A stretch of 64,000 bases of DNA from Uliginosibacterium aquaticum (lineage in GTDB: Bacteria; Pseudomonadota; Gammaproteobacteria; Burkholderiales; Rhodocyclaceae): assembly GCF_012972705.2 (NCBI RefSeq), contig NZ_JABCSC020000003.1, positions 310,001 to 374,000 on the forward strand, in the 5' to 3' direction. Below are positions 44,167 through 55,523 of the stretch, piece after piece. A program made the translations under genes and the position numbers. The notes below the pieces were generated by a model. The model searched no databases. It saw nothing but the letters and a program-made list of their open reading frames with translations, and was not told the origin of the DNA. The number at the start of each line of letters is the position of its first letter. The stretch's first letter is position 1.

Positions 44167-45708
44167 ATGCAACTCAATCCTTCTGAAATCAGCGATCTCA
44201 TCAAGAGTCGCATTCAGAACCTGCAACTCGGCGCGACTGAACGCAACGAAGGCACCGTGGTCTCCGTGACTGACGGTATCTGTCGCGTGCATGGCCTGGC
44301 CGACGTGATGCAGGGCGAAATGCTGGAGTTCCCGAACAACACTTTCGGCCTCGCGCTCAACCTTGAGCGTGATTCCGTGGGTGCCGTGGTACTCGGCGAA
44401 TACACTCACATTTCCGAAGGCGACACGGTCAAGTGCACCGGCCGCATTCTGGAAGTGCCGGTCGGCCCCGAACTGATTGGTCGTGTGGTCAATGCACTGG
44501 GCCAGCCGATCGATGGCAAGGGCCCGATCAACGCCAAGCTGACCGACAAGATCGAAAAGGTCGCTCCGGGCGTGATCTGGCGTAAGTCGGTGTCGCAGCC
44601 GGTGCAGACCGGTCTGAAGGCTATCGACTCGATGGTGCCGGTGGGCCGTGGCCAGCGCGAACTGATCATTGGCGACCGCCAGACGGGTAAGACTGCTGTG
44701 GCAGTCGACACCATCATCAACCAGAAGGGCAAGAACCTCTTCTGCGTGTATGTGGCGATCGGCCAGAAGGCTTCCACCATCAACAACGTGGTGCGCAAGC
44801 TGCAGGAACACGGCGCGATGGAATACACCATCATTGTCGCCGCCTCGGCTTCCGATTCTGCGGCGATGCAGTACATCGCCCCGTACGCCGGCTGTACCAT
44901 GGGCGAGTATTTCCGCGACCGCGGCCAGGATGCATTGATCGTTTATGACGATCTGACCAAGCAAGCTTGGGCCTATCGCCAGATCTCGCTGCTGCTGCGC
45001 CGCCCGCCGGGCCGCGAAGCCTATCCTGGCGACGTGTTCTACCTGCACTCGCGTTTGTTGGAACGTGCTGCACGTGTCTCGGAAGAGTATGTCGAGAAAT
45101 TCACCAACGGTGAAGTCAAGGGCCAGACCGGTTCGCTGACCGCTCTGCCGGTGATCGAAACCCAGGCCGGTGACGTGTCTGCATTCGTGCCGACTAACGT
45201 GATCTCGATTACCGACGGCCAGATCTTCCTGGAAACCGACTTGTTCAACGCCGGTGTCCGTCCCGCTATCAACGCCGGTATCTCGGTGTCGCGTGTGGGC
45301 GGTGCGGCTCAGACCAAGGTTGTCAAGAAGCTCTCCGGCGGTATCCGTACCGACCTTGCGCAGTATCGTGAGCTGGCCGCCTTTGCGCAGTTCGCTTCCG
45401 ACCTGGACGATGCAACCCGCAAGCAACTCGAGCGTGGCCGCCGCGTGGTGGAGGTGCTCAAGCAGGCTCAGTACGCACCGCTGCAGACCGCTGAAATGTC
45501 TGCGACCCTGTACGCGATCACCCGTGGCTATGCCGACGATGTCGACGTCAAGAACATCCTGCCTTTCGAAGCGGCCCTGCATCAGTATTTGCGTGGCAGC
45601 CAAGGCGAATTGATGAGCAAGATCGATTCGAGCAAGGATCTGGACGCTGACGCTGAAGCCGTGTTGAAGGCCGCGATCATCGAGTTCAAGAAGAGCTGGA
45701 ACAACTGA
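44167..45708 (+). CDS. atpA: ATP synthase F1 subunit alpha
   Basis: A 513-residue protein of standard length. The P-loop GDRQTGKT is at about 169-176, and the arginine-finger region and [10 protein letters not shown] are present. It carries the non-catalytic nucleotide sites of F1. ATG 44167 gives the canonical [13 protein letters not shown] start, with AGGAG upstream (44154-44158). Confidence 0.97.
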   Translation: MQLNPSEISDLIKSRIQNLQLGATERNEGTVVSVTDGICRVHGLADVMQGEMLEFPNNTFGLALNLERDSVGAVVLGEYTHISEGDTVKCTGRILEVPVGPELIGRVVNALGQPIDGKGPINAKLTDKIEKVAPGVIWRKSVSQPVQTGLKAIDSMVPVGRGQRELIIGDRQTGKTAVAVDTIINQKGKNLFCVYVAIGQKASTINNVVRKLQEHGAMEYTIIVAASASDSAAMQYIAPYAGCTMGEYFRDRGQDALIVYDDLTKQAWAYRQISLLLRRPPGREAYPGDVFYLHSRLLERAARVSEEYVEKFTNGEVKGQTGSLTALPVIETQAGDVSAFVPTNVISITDGQIFLETDLFNAGVRPAINAGISVSRVGGAAQTKVVKKLSGGIRTDLAQYRELAAFAQFASDLDDATRKQLERGRRVVEVLKQAQYAPLQTAEMSATLYAITRGYADDVDVKNILPFEAALHQYLRGSQGELMSKIDSSKDLDADAEAVLKAAIIEFKKSWNN

Positions 45709-45720
45709 TCAGGACACATC

Positions 45721-48036
<2,316 letters not shown>

Positions 48037-48038
<2 letters not shown>

Positions 48039-48118
48039 GGGATGGATAAGGGGGAGAGATAAGGGCTGGCTTGGCGCCTGACCTTATTCTTCCCTCTGAC
48101 CCTTCCCCCTTCCCAAGG
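48037..48118. repeat. Purine/pyrimidine-rich inverted repeat between atpD and atpC
   Basis: The left arm (48037-48064, AAGGG...GGGGGAGAGATAAGG) mirrors the right arm (48082-48118, CCTTATTCTTCCC...CCCTTCCC) imperfectly; ATAAGG with CCTTAT closes a 17-base loop. The right arm runs into the AAGGGG ribosome-binding site of atpC. It may be an inserted small element or a structure that tunes atpC translation. Confidence 0.5.
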
Positions 48119-48126
48119 GGTAAGAA

Positions 48127-48552
48127 ATGGCAATGACCGTACACGTCGATGTCGTCAGCGCGGAAGAGGAAATCTTCTCCGGGCTGGCCGAAATCGTCTC
48201 CCTGCCGGGCGAGTCGGGCGATCTGGGCATTCTGCCCGGGCATGCTCCGCTGCTGACCCGTATCCGTCCGGGTACGGTGCGCATCAAGCTGCCGAACAAG
48301 AGCGAAGAAGAGGTGATCTTCGTGGCGGGTGGCATGCTTGAAGTTCAGCCGAACCTAGTTACCGTGCTGGCGGATACCGCCATCCGTGGCAAGGATCTGG
48401 ACGAAGCCAAGGCGATGGAAGCCAAGAAGCGCGCTGAAGAGCTGATGACGGCTCGCCAGGGCGAAGTCAATTACGCCGCTGCACAGGCCGAACTGGCCGA
48501 AGCGATTGCTCAGCTGGCTGCGATCGATAAGTTCCGTCATCGCACGCACTGA
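48127..48552 (+). CDS. atpC: ATP synthase F1 subunit epsilon
   Basis: A 141-residue protein: an N-terminal beta-sandwich ([40 protein letters not shown]) and a C-terminal helical hairpin. It regulates ATP hydrolysis by the F1 head. AAGGGG lies seven bases before ATG 48127. It is the last gene of the operon, followed by a terminator. Confidence 0.95.
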   Translation: MAMTVHVDVVSAEEEIFSGLAEIVSLPGESGDLGILPGHAPLLTRIRPGTVRIKLPNKSEEEVIFVAGGMLEVQPNLVTVLADTAIRGKDLDEAKAMEAKKRAEELMTARQGEVNYAAAQAELAEAIAQLAAIDKFRHRTH

Positions 48553-48577
48553 GCGCAGGCGGGATACTTCAGCAGAC

Positions 48578-48605
48578 AAAGGCACCTTCGGGTGCCTTTG
48601 TTGTT
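48578..48605 (+). terminator. Rho-independent terminator of the atp operon
   Basis: AAAGGCACC-TTCG-GGTGCCTTT is a perfect nine-pair stem with a stable UUCG tetraloop, followed by GTTGTTT. It ends where the convergent ubiJ gene stops and may serve both directions. Confidence 0.85.
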
Positions 48606-49163
48606 TCAGGGGAGGCGCTTTTCGAGTTGCTGCAGGCGAGTCAGCAGTTCTTCCAGCCTGCTGCTGAACGCGTTCATCTCGTGTTTGCCGACCAGTGTGG
48701 CGCCCGGCGCGCGCAAGGCGTCGAGTGCCGAGCCGGCGAGGCTCTGCCCGGCCTTCAGCGTGTGGCGGCTCAGGTTGGCAGCAGTCTGCTCAAGTCGATA
48801 TGCTGCGACATCACCGATTAGCGGTGCGAAGTGCCCGGCCAGATCGGGGCGCAAATGCTGCAGCAGCAGACCCACGCTTTCTGCAAAGCGCGCGTTGCCC
48901 TCGATGTGTGCTGCCTGACGCAAGGCCTCCGGCCCGTCGAAGAGTTGCGTCAGCGCATCGGCGGCAATGCTCAGGCTCAGATCCGCCGGTGCATCCTTGC
49001 TCGCGGCATGCAGCATGCCGCTTTCCGTGACGGTGAAGCGTAGCGACAGGCCCCCGAGTTGCAGCGCCGCCGTCTGGCCAGCGTGTGGTCGCAGCAGGTC
49101 GGTCGCCCAGCGCTCGGCAGCCAGCAAGCGATTGATCAGGGATAGCGGCAGGGCGTCGAACAT
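48606..49163 (-). CDS. ubiJ: Ubiquinone biosynthesis accessory factor UbiJ (SCP2 domain)
   Basis: A 185-residue protein: an SCP2-like lipid-binding domain (about 25-110; LGGLSLRFTVTESGMLHAASKDAPADLSLSI) and a C-terminal coiled coil (LEELLTRLQQLEKRLP). UbiJ binds ubiquinone precursors in the soluble Ubi complex together with UbiK. It is third after ubiE and a Tim44-like gene, a common betaproteobacterial order. The ubiB gene that often follows is absent here. A terminator lies just upstream, so it may have its own promoter. Confidence 0.82.
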   Translation of the reverse strand: MFDALPLSLINRLLAAERWATDLLRPHAGQTAALQLGGLSLRFTVTESGMLHAASKDAPADLSLSIAADALTQLFDGPEALRQAAHIEGNARFAESVGLLLQHLRPDLAGHFAPLIGDVAAYRLEQTAANLSRHTLKAGQSLAGSALDALRAPGATLVGKHEMNAFSSRLEELLTRLQQLEKRLP

Positions 49164-49174
49164 GGCGGTGACAG

Positions 49175-49212
49175 AAATGAAAACGGCCACCGGAGGATAC
49201 CCCGGTGGCCGT
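49175..49212 (-). terminator. Terminator between the Tim44-like gene and ubiJ
   Basis: On the minus strand, ACGGCCACCGG and CCGGTGGCCGT form an 11-pair stem with a short loop, followed by TTTTCATTT. It lies directly before the ubiJ start and would reduce read-through into it. Confidence 0.75.
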
Positions 49213-49231
49213 CTGGATGGCGCGTTCTTGT

Positions 49232-50125
49232 TTAGCCGAGTTGCTGAATGCCGGAGAGGGTCCAGCCGCGATTGCCGTCGACTGGCTTGGCGAGATGCCA
49301 GATTTCGTCGAATGCTTGCGGAGCCGCCGCATCATCCTCACGCAGCGAGCCCGAGTAATGCACGCTGGCAATGTATTGGCCGTTTTCTTCCACCACCTCG
49401 AGCACTTCGGCGTTGAGAACGACGACATCGGTCTTCTGAGCCTTGCCACCGCGCTCGTCGATGCCCAGCTTGATCTCGGCGAAGATCTCTGGCGAGGTGA
49501 AATCGCGAATGTCAGCAAGGTTGCCGGCATCGTTGGCCGCTTGTAGACGGATGAAGTTCAGCTTGGCCTGGCGTTCGAAGGCGGCCACATCAAAGCCCGC
49601 CGGGAAACGAGCTTCTGCAGCTCCAGGGCTCGCTCCGGCTGCACCGCCAAAAGCGGCTTGAGGGGCGGCCTCACGTTGCATCGGGCTGACGTTGCCGGCG
49701 CCGGCAAAGGCCGGTTCAGCCTGCTGCTGGCGGGCGCCACCCATGAAGCGGCGCAGCAGGGCTACGACAACGACGACAGCGAGAATGGCGAGCAGGATGC
49801 CCGCGAACTCGGCCCCTACTCCCAGATGCGAGAGAAGGGCGGCGAGGCCGATACCGGCGGCGAGTCCGGCGAGCGGGCCGGCCCATTTGCGCCAGCCGCT
49901 GGGCTGTGCGGCCGGAGCCGGCTGGTTGGCCGGACGCGCAGCTTGAGTGGGCGCAGCCTGCTGTTGCGGGGTGGCCGTGGGCGTCGCCTGACGCTGGGTG
50001 GGTGCCACCTGGCGCTGGATCCCGGTATTGCGGCCGCCGCCGAGACGCTTGGCTTCGGCCACTTCGATGCTCGCGCCGACAAGGGCCGAGACGAAGGCGA
50101 TGGAAAGCATGAGGTTCTTGAACAT
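49232..50125 (-). CDS. Tim44-like domain membrane protein
   Basis: A 297-residue protein. The signal/anchor is at residues 1-25, then a Gln/Pro/Ala-rich linker, two hydrophobic helices (about 83-125, LAGLAAGIGLAALLSHLG and GILLAILAVVVVVALL) and a C-terminal Tim44-like fold (about 178-297: FDVAAFERQAKLNFIRLQAANDAGNLADIRDFTSPEIFAEI, then WTLSGIQQL). This is the conserved neighbour of ubiE in Betaproteobacteria; its role is not established, though the fold binds lipids or proteins at membranes. Confidence 0.85.
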   Translation of the reverse strand: MFKNLMLSIAFVSALVGASIEVAEAKRLGGGRNTGIQRQVAPTQRQATPTATPQQQAAPTQAARPANQPAPAAQPSGWRKWAGPLAGLAAGIGLAALLSHLGVGAEFAGILLAILAVVVVVALLRRFMGGARQQQAEPAFAGAGNVSPMQREAAPQAAFGGAAGASPGAAEARFPAGFDVAAFERQAKLNFIRLQAANDAGNLADIRDFTSPEIFAEIKLGIDERGGKAQKTDVVVLNAEVLEVVEENGQYIASVHYSGSLREDDAAAPQAFDEIWHLAKPVDGNRGWTLSGIQQLG

Positions 50126-50214
50126 GGGTTTTCTCTCTGCGAGCGAATGCGCGCAAGACGCGCGCTTCCACTTAGATGGAGTACTTCCGGAAAGGTTTCA
50201 AGCCTTGCGCCAAA

Positions 50215-50952
50215 TCAGAGCTTGTAACCACGATGCAGGGCGACGGCGCCGGCGGCCAGATTGAAAAACTCGACGCGTTGCAGGCCGGCACTTGTGAGCA
50301 TTCCGGCCAGAGTCGGCTGATCCGGATGCATGCGGATCGATTCAGCGAGGTACTTGTAGCTCGCAGCATCATTGGCAATCTTCTGGCCCAGCCAGGGCAG
50401 GACCTTGAAGGAATACACGTCGTAGGCCTTGGCCAGTGGCTTCCAGATCTGTGAGAACTCCAGCACCAGGAGGCGCCCGCCTGGCTTGAGCACGCGGCGC
50501 ATTTCAGCTAGGGCTACATCCTTGTGGGTCATGTTGCGCAGGCCAAAGGCCACGGTGACGAGATCGAAGTGGTTGTCCGGGAAGGGCAGCTTCTCAGCAT
50601 CACACTGGGCGACCGGTAGCAGGAATCCCTTGTCTGTCGTGCGGTCGCGGCCGACGCTGAGCATGGCGTGATTGATGTCGGTGAGCCAGACCTGGCCGGT
50701 CTGGCCAGCTCGCTTGGCGAAGGCGAGTGACAGATCCGCGGTGCCGCCCGCTACGTCCAGCACTTTTTCGCCCGGGCGTACGTTGGCGAGTTCAATGGTG
50801 AAGGCTTTCCACAGGCGGTGCATGCCGGCGGACATCAGGTCGTTCATCACATCGTATTTCTGCGCGACGGAGGAGAACACGCCGCGCACGCGGCCGGCCT
50901 TCTCGCTCTCCGGAACCTGCTCGAAGCCGAAATGGGTGATCTTGTCGTTCAT
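50215..50952 (-). CDS. ubiE: Ubiquinone/menaquinone methyltransferase UbiE
   Basis: A 245-residue SAM-dependent methyltransferase. The N-terminal [36 protein letters not shown] is highly typical; motif I is [12 protein letters not shown] and the C-terminal ALHRGYKL is characteristic. It C-methylates the benzoquinol ring in ubiquinone synthesis. It follows the DUF971 gene by ten bases. Confidence 0.95.
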   Translation of the reverse strand: MNDKITHFGFEQVPESEKAGRVRGVFSSVAQKYDVMNDLMSAGMHRLWKAFTIELANVRPGEKVLDVAGGTADLSLAFAKRAGQTGQVWLTDINHAMLSVGRDRTTDKGFLLPVAQCDAEKLPFPDNHFDLVTVAFGLRNMTHKDVALAEMRRVLKPGGRLLVLEFSQIWKPLAKAYDVYSFKVLPWLGQKIANDAASYKYLAESIRMHPDQPTLAGMLTSAGLQRVEFFNLAAGAVALHRGYKL

Positions 50953-50962
50953 GGCAGTCGTC

Positions 50963-51397
50963 TCAGTGCTTGCCGCAGGCTTTGGCCGGGGCGGCGGGGC
51001 GAAGATGATCGGGGACCGGTGCAGCCGGATCCCGGCTGGCTCCAGCGGCGGCGAGGCGGGCCAGATAGTCGGCCCACAGGCTTTCGTGCTGGCTGGCCAG
51101 CTCGTGGAGGTAATCCCAGGAATACAGGCCGCTGTCGTGACCGTCGGAGAACACCAGCTTAACGGCGTAATTGCCGATCTGCTGGATGTCGATCAGCTCG
51201 ACGTCCTGTTTGCCGAACTGCAGCACCTCCTGGCCGGCACCATGGCCCCGCACTTCAGCGGAGGGCGAATACACCCGCAGCAGCTCGTGGCTCAGGGTGG
51301 CGCTGAGGCCATCCTCGAAGCTGATCTCGAGGGTGCGGGCGCGCTGATGCAGGGTCAGAGCAGTGGGCAGAGGGGTATCGGGGTTCAGGCCAGCCAT
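50963..51397 (-). CDS. DUF971 (gamma-butyrobetaine hydroxylase N-terminal-like) protein
   Basis: A 144-residue protein with the DUF971 pattern: [58 protein letters not shown]. The C-terminus ends in a CGKH tail. The family is found alone upstream of ubiE in many Proteobacteria, and as an iron-sulphur-related or zinc-binding domain elsewhere; its exact role is not settled. It leads the ubiE block. Confidence 0.85.
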   Translation of the reverse strand: MAGLNPDTPLPTALTLHQRARTLEISFEDGLSATLSHELLRVYSPSAEVRGHGAGQEVLQFGKQDVELIDIQQIGNYAVKLVFSDGHDSGLYSWDYLHELASQHESLWADYLARLAAAGASRDPAAPVPDHLRPAAPAKACGKH

Positions 51398-51505
51398 GTG
51401 GAGATGCCGTAGCAGCGGTGGATGCAGCGATTATCCTTCAAAAGCCGTGATCGGGCGCGCCTCGTCCGGCTGTTGGCGGATCCGCTTGTGTTGCACAATG
51501 CTTAC

Positions 51506-51523
51506 CTGTCACAAAACAGTCAT
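51506..51523 (+). promoter_or_regulatory. Pho box upstream of phoB
   Basis: CTGTCAC-AAAA-CAGTCAT matches the direct-repeat Pho box CTGTCAT-N4-CTGTCAT in 12 of 14 consensus positions. It lies 46 bases before the phoB ATG, fitting autoregulation by PhoB under phosphate limitation. Confidence 0.65.
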
Positions 51524-51569
51524 GCATTGGCAATAGACTGCAGGAATCGAACGCACGAAGGGGAGTGCC

Positions 51570-52280
51570 ATGCCTGCGAACATCCTGCTTGTTGAAGACG
51601 AACCTGCGATCCAGGAGCTGATTGCCGCCAACCTGACGCGCGCCGGCCATGCCGTGATGCGGGCCAGTGATGCCGAGACCGCTTCACGCATCGTGCGCGA
51701 AGCCCTGCCGGATCTGGTGTTGCTGGACTGGATGCTGCCCGGCATGAGCGGCGTGGAGTTTGCCCGTCGCCTGCGCAACGAGGAACGCACCCGCACGATC
51801 CCGATCATCATGCTGACCGCGCGCAGCGAAGAGCAGGACAAGGTCATGGGTTTGGAAATCGGAGCGGACGATTACGTGACCAAGCCTTTCTCGCCGCGCG
51901 AGCTGGTCGCCCGTATCAAGGCTGTGCTGCGCCGGCGGGCTCCGCAGGTGACTGAAGATGCCGTGGAGATCGGTGGCCTGCGCCTCGACCCGGCCACCCA
52001 CCGCGTGACTGCTGGCGGTGAGCCGGCCAATCTCGGCCCGACTGAATTCCGCCTGCTGCATTTCCTCATGACTCACGCCGAGCGGGTACACTCGCGGGCA
52101 CAGTTGCTTGATCAGGTGTGGGGTGATCATGTGTTCGTGGAAGAACGGACCGTGGATGTACATATCCGCCGCCTGCGCAGTGCCCTCGAAGCCAGCCGCC
52201 ACGACCGCCTGATCCAGACCGTGCGTGGCAGTGGTTATCGTTTCTCGGCCGAGTTGCCTGCGACCGCAGACCAGGAGTAA
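51570..52280 (+). CDS. phoB: Phosphate regulon response regulator PhoB
   Basis: A 236-residue OmpR-type regulator. The receiver domain has acidic residues at D10/E11, the phospho-acceptor D53 (LVLLDWMLPG) and TKPFSPREL. The winged-helix domain ends RTVDVHIRRLRSALE. The NILLVEDEPAIQELI start and overall similarity favour PhoB among OmpR relatives, as do phoR and the Pho box. GGGGAG precedes the ATG. Confidence 0.92.
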   Translation: MPANILLVEDEPAIQELIAANLTRAGHAVMRASDAETASRIVREALPDLVLLDWMLPGMSGVEFARRLRNEERTRTIPIIMLTARSEEQDKVMGLEIGADDYVTKPFSPRELVARIKAVLRRRAPQVTEDAVEIGGLRLDPATHRVTAGGEPANLGPTEFRLLHFLMTHAERVHSRAQLLDQVWGDHVFVEERTVDVHIRRLRSALEASRHDRLIQTVRGSGYRFSAELPATADQE

Positions 52281-52336
52281 AGAAGATTCTTGCCGGGCGT
52301 TACATCCTGCTGGCAGCGGGCGAAACGGTTCTCCTC

Positions 52337-53614
52337 GTGCTCGGGGCGGGCGGTCTGCTGTGGTTGTTCTTCGATCCGCTGACGGCCCTGCTGTTGCTGA
52401 TCGGTCTGCTGTTGCTGATCCTGCTGCACCATCTGCGGCATATGGCCCGGCTGGTGAACTGGGCCCAGAAGCCGCTTGGTACGCCTACGCCAGTGGCCTT
52501 TGGTGTTTGGGACTACATCTTTGCCAGTCTGGCGCGGCGTGCGCGCAGCGAACGCGAGCAGCGCGAACGCCTGGCGCATAGCCTGGCGCGGTTTCGCGAG
52601 GCCAGCCAGGCCTTGCCGGATGGCGTGATTTATCTGAGCCGCCAGCACACCATCGAATGGATCAATGCCGCCGCCGCGGGCTATTTTGGACTCGATGGCG
52701 AACGCGACATGGGCCGTGCGATTACCACCCTGGTGCGCGAGCCGACTTTCGTGAATTACCTGCGCGCGCCGGCCGAGCTCACGCGCGAGCCACTGGTGCT
52801 GCACAGCAGTCGTCAGGAAGGGCTCACCCTCGCGGTGCAGGTGATTCCTTTCGGTGATGATCAGGAAATGGTGCTGGCGCGTGACATTACCCAGCTCGAA
52901 CGCCTGGACACGATGCGCCGCGACTTCGTGGCCAATGTGTCGCATGAACTGAAGACCCCGCTCACCGTGGTTAATGGCTTCATCGAGACCATGCTGGATG
53001 CGGGTGAGGACATCACGCCCGGCGAATCCGAGCATTATCTCGGGCTAGCGCTGCAACAATCGCAGCGTATGCAGCGTCTGGTGGACGATCTGCTGCAGCT
53101 CTCCACCCTGCAGGCCAATCAGCTGACCAGTGTGGAAGATCCGGTAGATGCCGGCGCACTGGTGCGCAGCGTGCTCTACGAGACCGAACAGCTGTCAGCC
53201 GGAAAGCATGCCATCGTGCTGGATGCAGTAATGCCGGCAACCTTGCTGGGATGCCAGAAGGAACTACACAGCGCCTTCTCCAACCTTGCCAGCAATGCCG
53301 TGCGCTATACCCCGGAAGGCGGCTCAATCCGCCTGAGCTGGCGCGTGGCGGCTGATGGCTGCGGGGAGTTTGCAGTGGCCGACAACGGCATCGGTATCGG
53401 CCCGGAGCATATCAGCCGCCTGACCGAGCGGTTTTACCGCGTGGATCATGGCCGCTCGCGTGAAACCGGTGGAACTGGTCTTGGTCTGGCCATCGTCAAG
53501 CATGTGCTGAACCGTCACCAGGGGCAGCTGCTGATCCGCAGCCAGCCGGGTGAGGGGAGCTGTTTTACGGCGCGCTTTCCGGCGAAGCGACTGCGTCTTC
53601 CCGTACAAAGCTGA
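52337..53614 (+). CDS. phoR: Phosphate regulon sensor kinase PhoR
   Basis: A kinase of at least 425 residues. It has N-terminal membrane helices, a PAS domain (about 80-180: ASQALPDGVIYLSRQHTIEWINAAAAGYFGL), the H-box VSHELKTPLTVVNGFIETM, an N-box around NLASNAVRYTPEGG and G-box GGTGLGLAIVKHVL. The GTG at 52337 is the first standard start but splits the first helix. The AGGAG over the phoB stop points, at eight bases, to an ATT at 52286 in frame, giving 17 more residues. The 3-prime end overlaps the convergent gene by 50 bp. Confidence 0.88.
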   Translation: MLGAGGLLWLFFDPLTALLLLIGLLLLILLHHLRHMARLVNWAQKPLGTPTPVAFGVWDYIFASLARRARSEREQRERLAHSLARFREASQALPDGVIYLSRQHTIEWINAAAAGYFGLDGERDMGRAITTLVREPTFVNYLRAPAELTREPLVLHSSRQEGLTLAVQVIPFGDDQEMVLARDITQLERLDTMRRDFVANVSHELKTPLTVVNGFIETMLDAGEDITPGESEHYLGLALQQSQRMQRLVDDLLQLSTLQANQLTSVEDPVDAGALVRSVLYETEQLSAGKHAIVLDAVMPATLLGCQKELHSAFSNLASNAVRYTPEGGSIRLSWRVAADGCGEFAVADNGIGIGPEHISRLTERFYRVDHGRSRETGGTGLGLAIVKHVLNRHQGQLLIRSQPGEGSCFTARFPAKRLRLPVQS

Positions 53615-55223
53615 CCCGGTCGAAATTCGCGCCGCGCGCGATGAGCTTGATCATGCGTGCCACCCACGGGGTCTCGGCACGCACTTCGACGCGGCGATCC
53701 GACACATACCAGCCTGCCGGTACGATTAGACTGGGTTCGGTCTTCAGCGCGGCGACGCCCGGGATCAGAAAACCCAGTTTGAAGCGTTCGCGCAGAGATT
53801 TACGTTGCGGATCGATCAGGCGCACCGGCTGCACCGTGGGTGGCCCCGGCATCAGCGAGATGCCGCAGCACAGCGCACCGTTCTGCAGGTATTGCAGCCA
53901 GCTGATCTCGGCTAGCAGGATCCGTTCTTGCGCATTGGGGCGTACGCCGATCAGCTGGCGGTGATCAAGACGCGATTCGCCCTGCGCCCGCATCAGACGG
54001 AAGCCCGCCACGGACTGATCCAGCACATCCCATGGCTCCAGCACGTAGCCCAGTTTCAGGGCATGTTCGGTGAGCTGGGCATCCGTCATTTCAGCCTGCT
54101 CGACGCGCTCGCCCAGCGCCAGCATGGCTTCGGTGCGGGTGAAGTCGTTGTAGTGGATCTGCTCGTCTTCGGGTTGCTCGAAGGCCTTGCCGGTAAGGAA
54201 ATAGGCCACGCCGACCGGATCGGCACACACCTCGACTTGGCCATGGAGCAGCTTGCGCGGGAATTTGCGGCCGGAAGAAGCCAGCCCCCAGGGGCGGTAG
54301 AGCGATACGATGAGGCGGGCGCAGGCCGGCTGCACGCAGTCGTCACCAAGGCCCAGCGAAGCGGCTGAAACACCGCTCTTGAGCTGACTGACGACGGCCT
54401 GGATGTGGCTTGCGAGCTTGGTGGTGTCGAGGCTGCGGACGACTGCGGCGGGATCGACCGTGCCGGCCGGGCGCAGGCCGTGGTCACTGTCGGGTTCCAG
54501 CAGGTAGAGGTTGGTGTTGGTGCCCACTCCGCCAGTGTGCAGAGTGCAGTAGGGCGCGAAGCGCTGGGCCCAGCGCACGACCCACAGGAACTCACGCGGG
54601 GTGCGACTGTAGGGGCTGGCCGCATCGGTCAGCAGCAAAGCAACATAGGCTTCGAGCGGACTCTGGGCGCCCCAGGTTTCGTTCAGGGCGTCCGGTACAC
54701 GGGTGCTGGCTACGCCGCTGCGCTCTGCCGAGGCGAAGAGCTGGTGTAGATCCAGCCACAGATTTTCCGGCATTTCCTGGCGGGCACGGAAGTACTCGGT
54801 CATGGCCAGGGCGTGATAACGGATGCGGCGCTGGGCGATCAGGGCGCGCTTGTCGTCCACACTGCCATCGCCGGCCAGTGTGCCGCGCTGGGCCACGAAG
54901 CCGTAGTTGGTGGCCATCAGCGACCATAGCCGTACGACCTGACGCAGCGTCTCCTCTTCGTGGCTGGAAGGGGGGAGCGGGCGTGAAGCGTAGCGTTTTG
55001 AAACCTCGCCGAGCACGTAATCGATGGTCTGGCGGGCTTCTTCCAGTACCTGTAGTTGGGCCAGTGGGGGCGGGCTGGCTACTGCCATGCCCTCAAGCAA
55101 CTGGATCAGGGTGCGGCCGGCCTCTTCCAGATCGGTGACGCTGATCCTCCGCAGCAGTGCCTGGCACTGGGCGGGCTGATTGAAGTCGATATTCGCCGGA
55201 GCCTTCAAGGGCATGAGGTTCAT
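53565..55223 (-). CDS. Conserved-looking hypothetical protein, 552 residues
   Basis: A large soluble protein with no signal peptide and no membrane helix. The N-terminal two-thirds is helical (LLRRISVTDLEEAGRTLIQLLEGMA, IRYHALAMTEYFRARQEMPENLWLDLHQLFA). The C-terminal third has beta-rich segments (ILLAEISWLQYLQNGALCCGISLMPG) that might be a PilZ-like or small barrel domain, but I see no RxxxR...D/NxSxxG motif. I do not recognise the family with certainty. The start at 55223 was chosen over upstream read-through. It overlaps phoR tail-to-tail. Confidence 0.65.
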   Translation of the reverse strand: MNLMPLKAPANIDFNQPAQCQALLRRISVTDLEEAGRTLIQLLEGMAVASPPPLAQLQVLEEARQTIDYVLGEVSKRYASRPLPPSSHEEETLRQVVRLWSLMATNYGFVAQRGTLAGDGSVDDKRALIAQRRIRYHALAMTEYFRARQEMPENLWLDLHQLFASAERSGVASTRVPDALNETWGAQSPLEAYVALLLTDAASPYSRTPREFLWVVRWAQRFAPYCTLHTGGVGTNTNLYLLEPDSDHGLRPAGTVDPAAVVRSLDTTKLASHIQAVVSQLKSGVSAASLGLGDDCVQPACARLIVSLYRPWGLASSGRKFPRKLLHGQVEVCADPVGVAYFLTGKAFEQPEDEQIHYNDFTRTEAMLALGERVEQAEMTDAQLTEHALKLGYVLEPWDVLDQSVAGFRLMRAQGESRLDHRQLIGVRPNAQERILLAEISWLQYLQNGALCCGISLMPGPPTVQPVRLIDPQRKSLRERFKLGFLIPGVAALKTEPSLIVPAGWYVSDRRVEVRAETPWVARMIKLIARGANFDRVSFVREDAVASPESAP

Positions 55224-55523
55224 GCGCCGATTCCTGGTAATTGAACTGCCTGACGCCAGCCGGCAAAGCTGCTTGCCTGCCTCGCAACATCCGGGTTGAA
55301 GCCGCTGGCATTGCTGCCTCGGTTTACCCGCCCGTCTTAGTATGGTTGACGGCGCAAAGGGACGTAGATTGAGTCCTGATGCGCTGCCCGTAAGGGTGAG
55401 CCCTAATGGAATATAGACTCCCGTTGGACGCGTTCGGGCAGGGTTTGGCTGCAAGCGTGAAATGGATCACGCAATTACGCCTGTTGCATACCGGAGTGAC
55501 GTGGCAGGGTGCCACGCAAACGT
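55224..55523. other. Intergenic region, no gene seen
   Basis: Three hundred bases between the hypothetical gene and the COG0523 gene, both on the minus strand. A small hairpin, GTGGCA-GGG-TGCCAC at 55500-55514, lies after the COG0523 stop without a T tract. The part at 55320-55480 is AT-richer and may hold the promoter of the hypothetical gene. Confidence 0.35.

Noticed and set aside
44038-45603. 521-residue frame antisense to atpA
   Set aside because: The plus strand encodes a complete ATP synthase alpha subunit; the antisense product resembles nothing.
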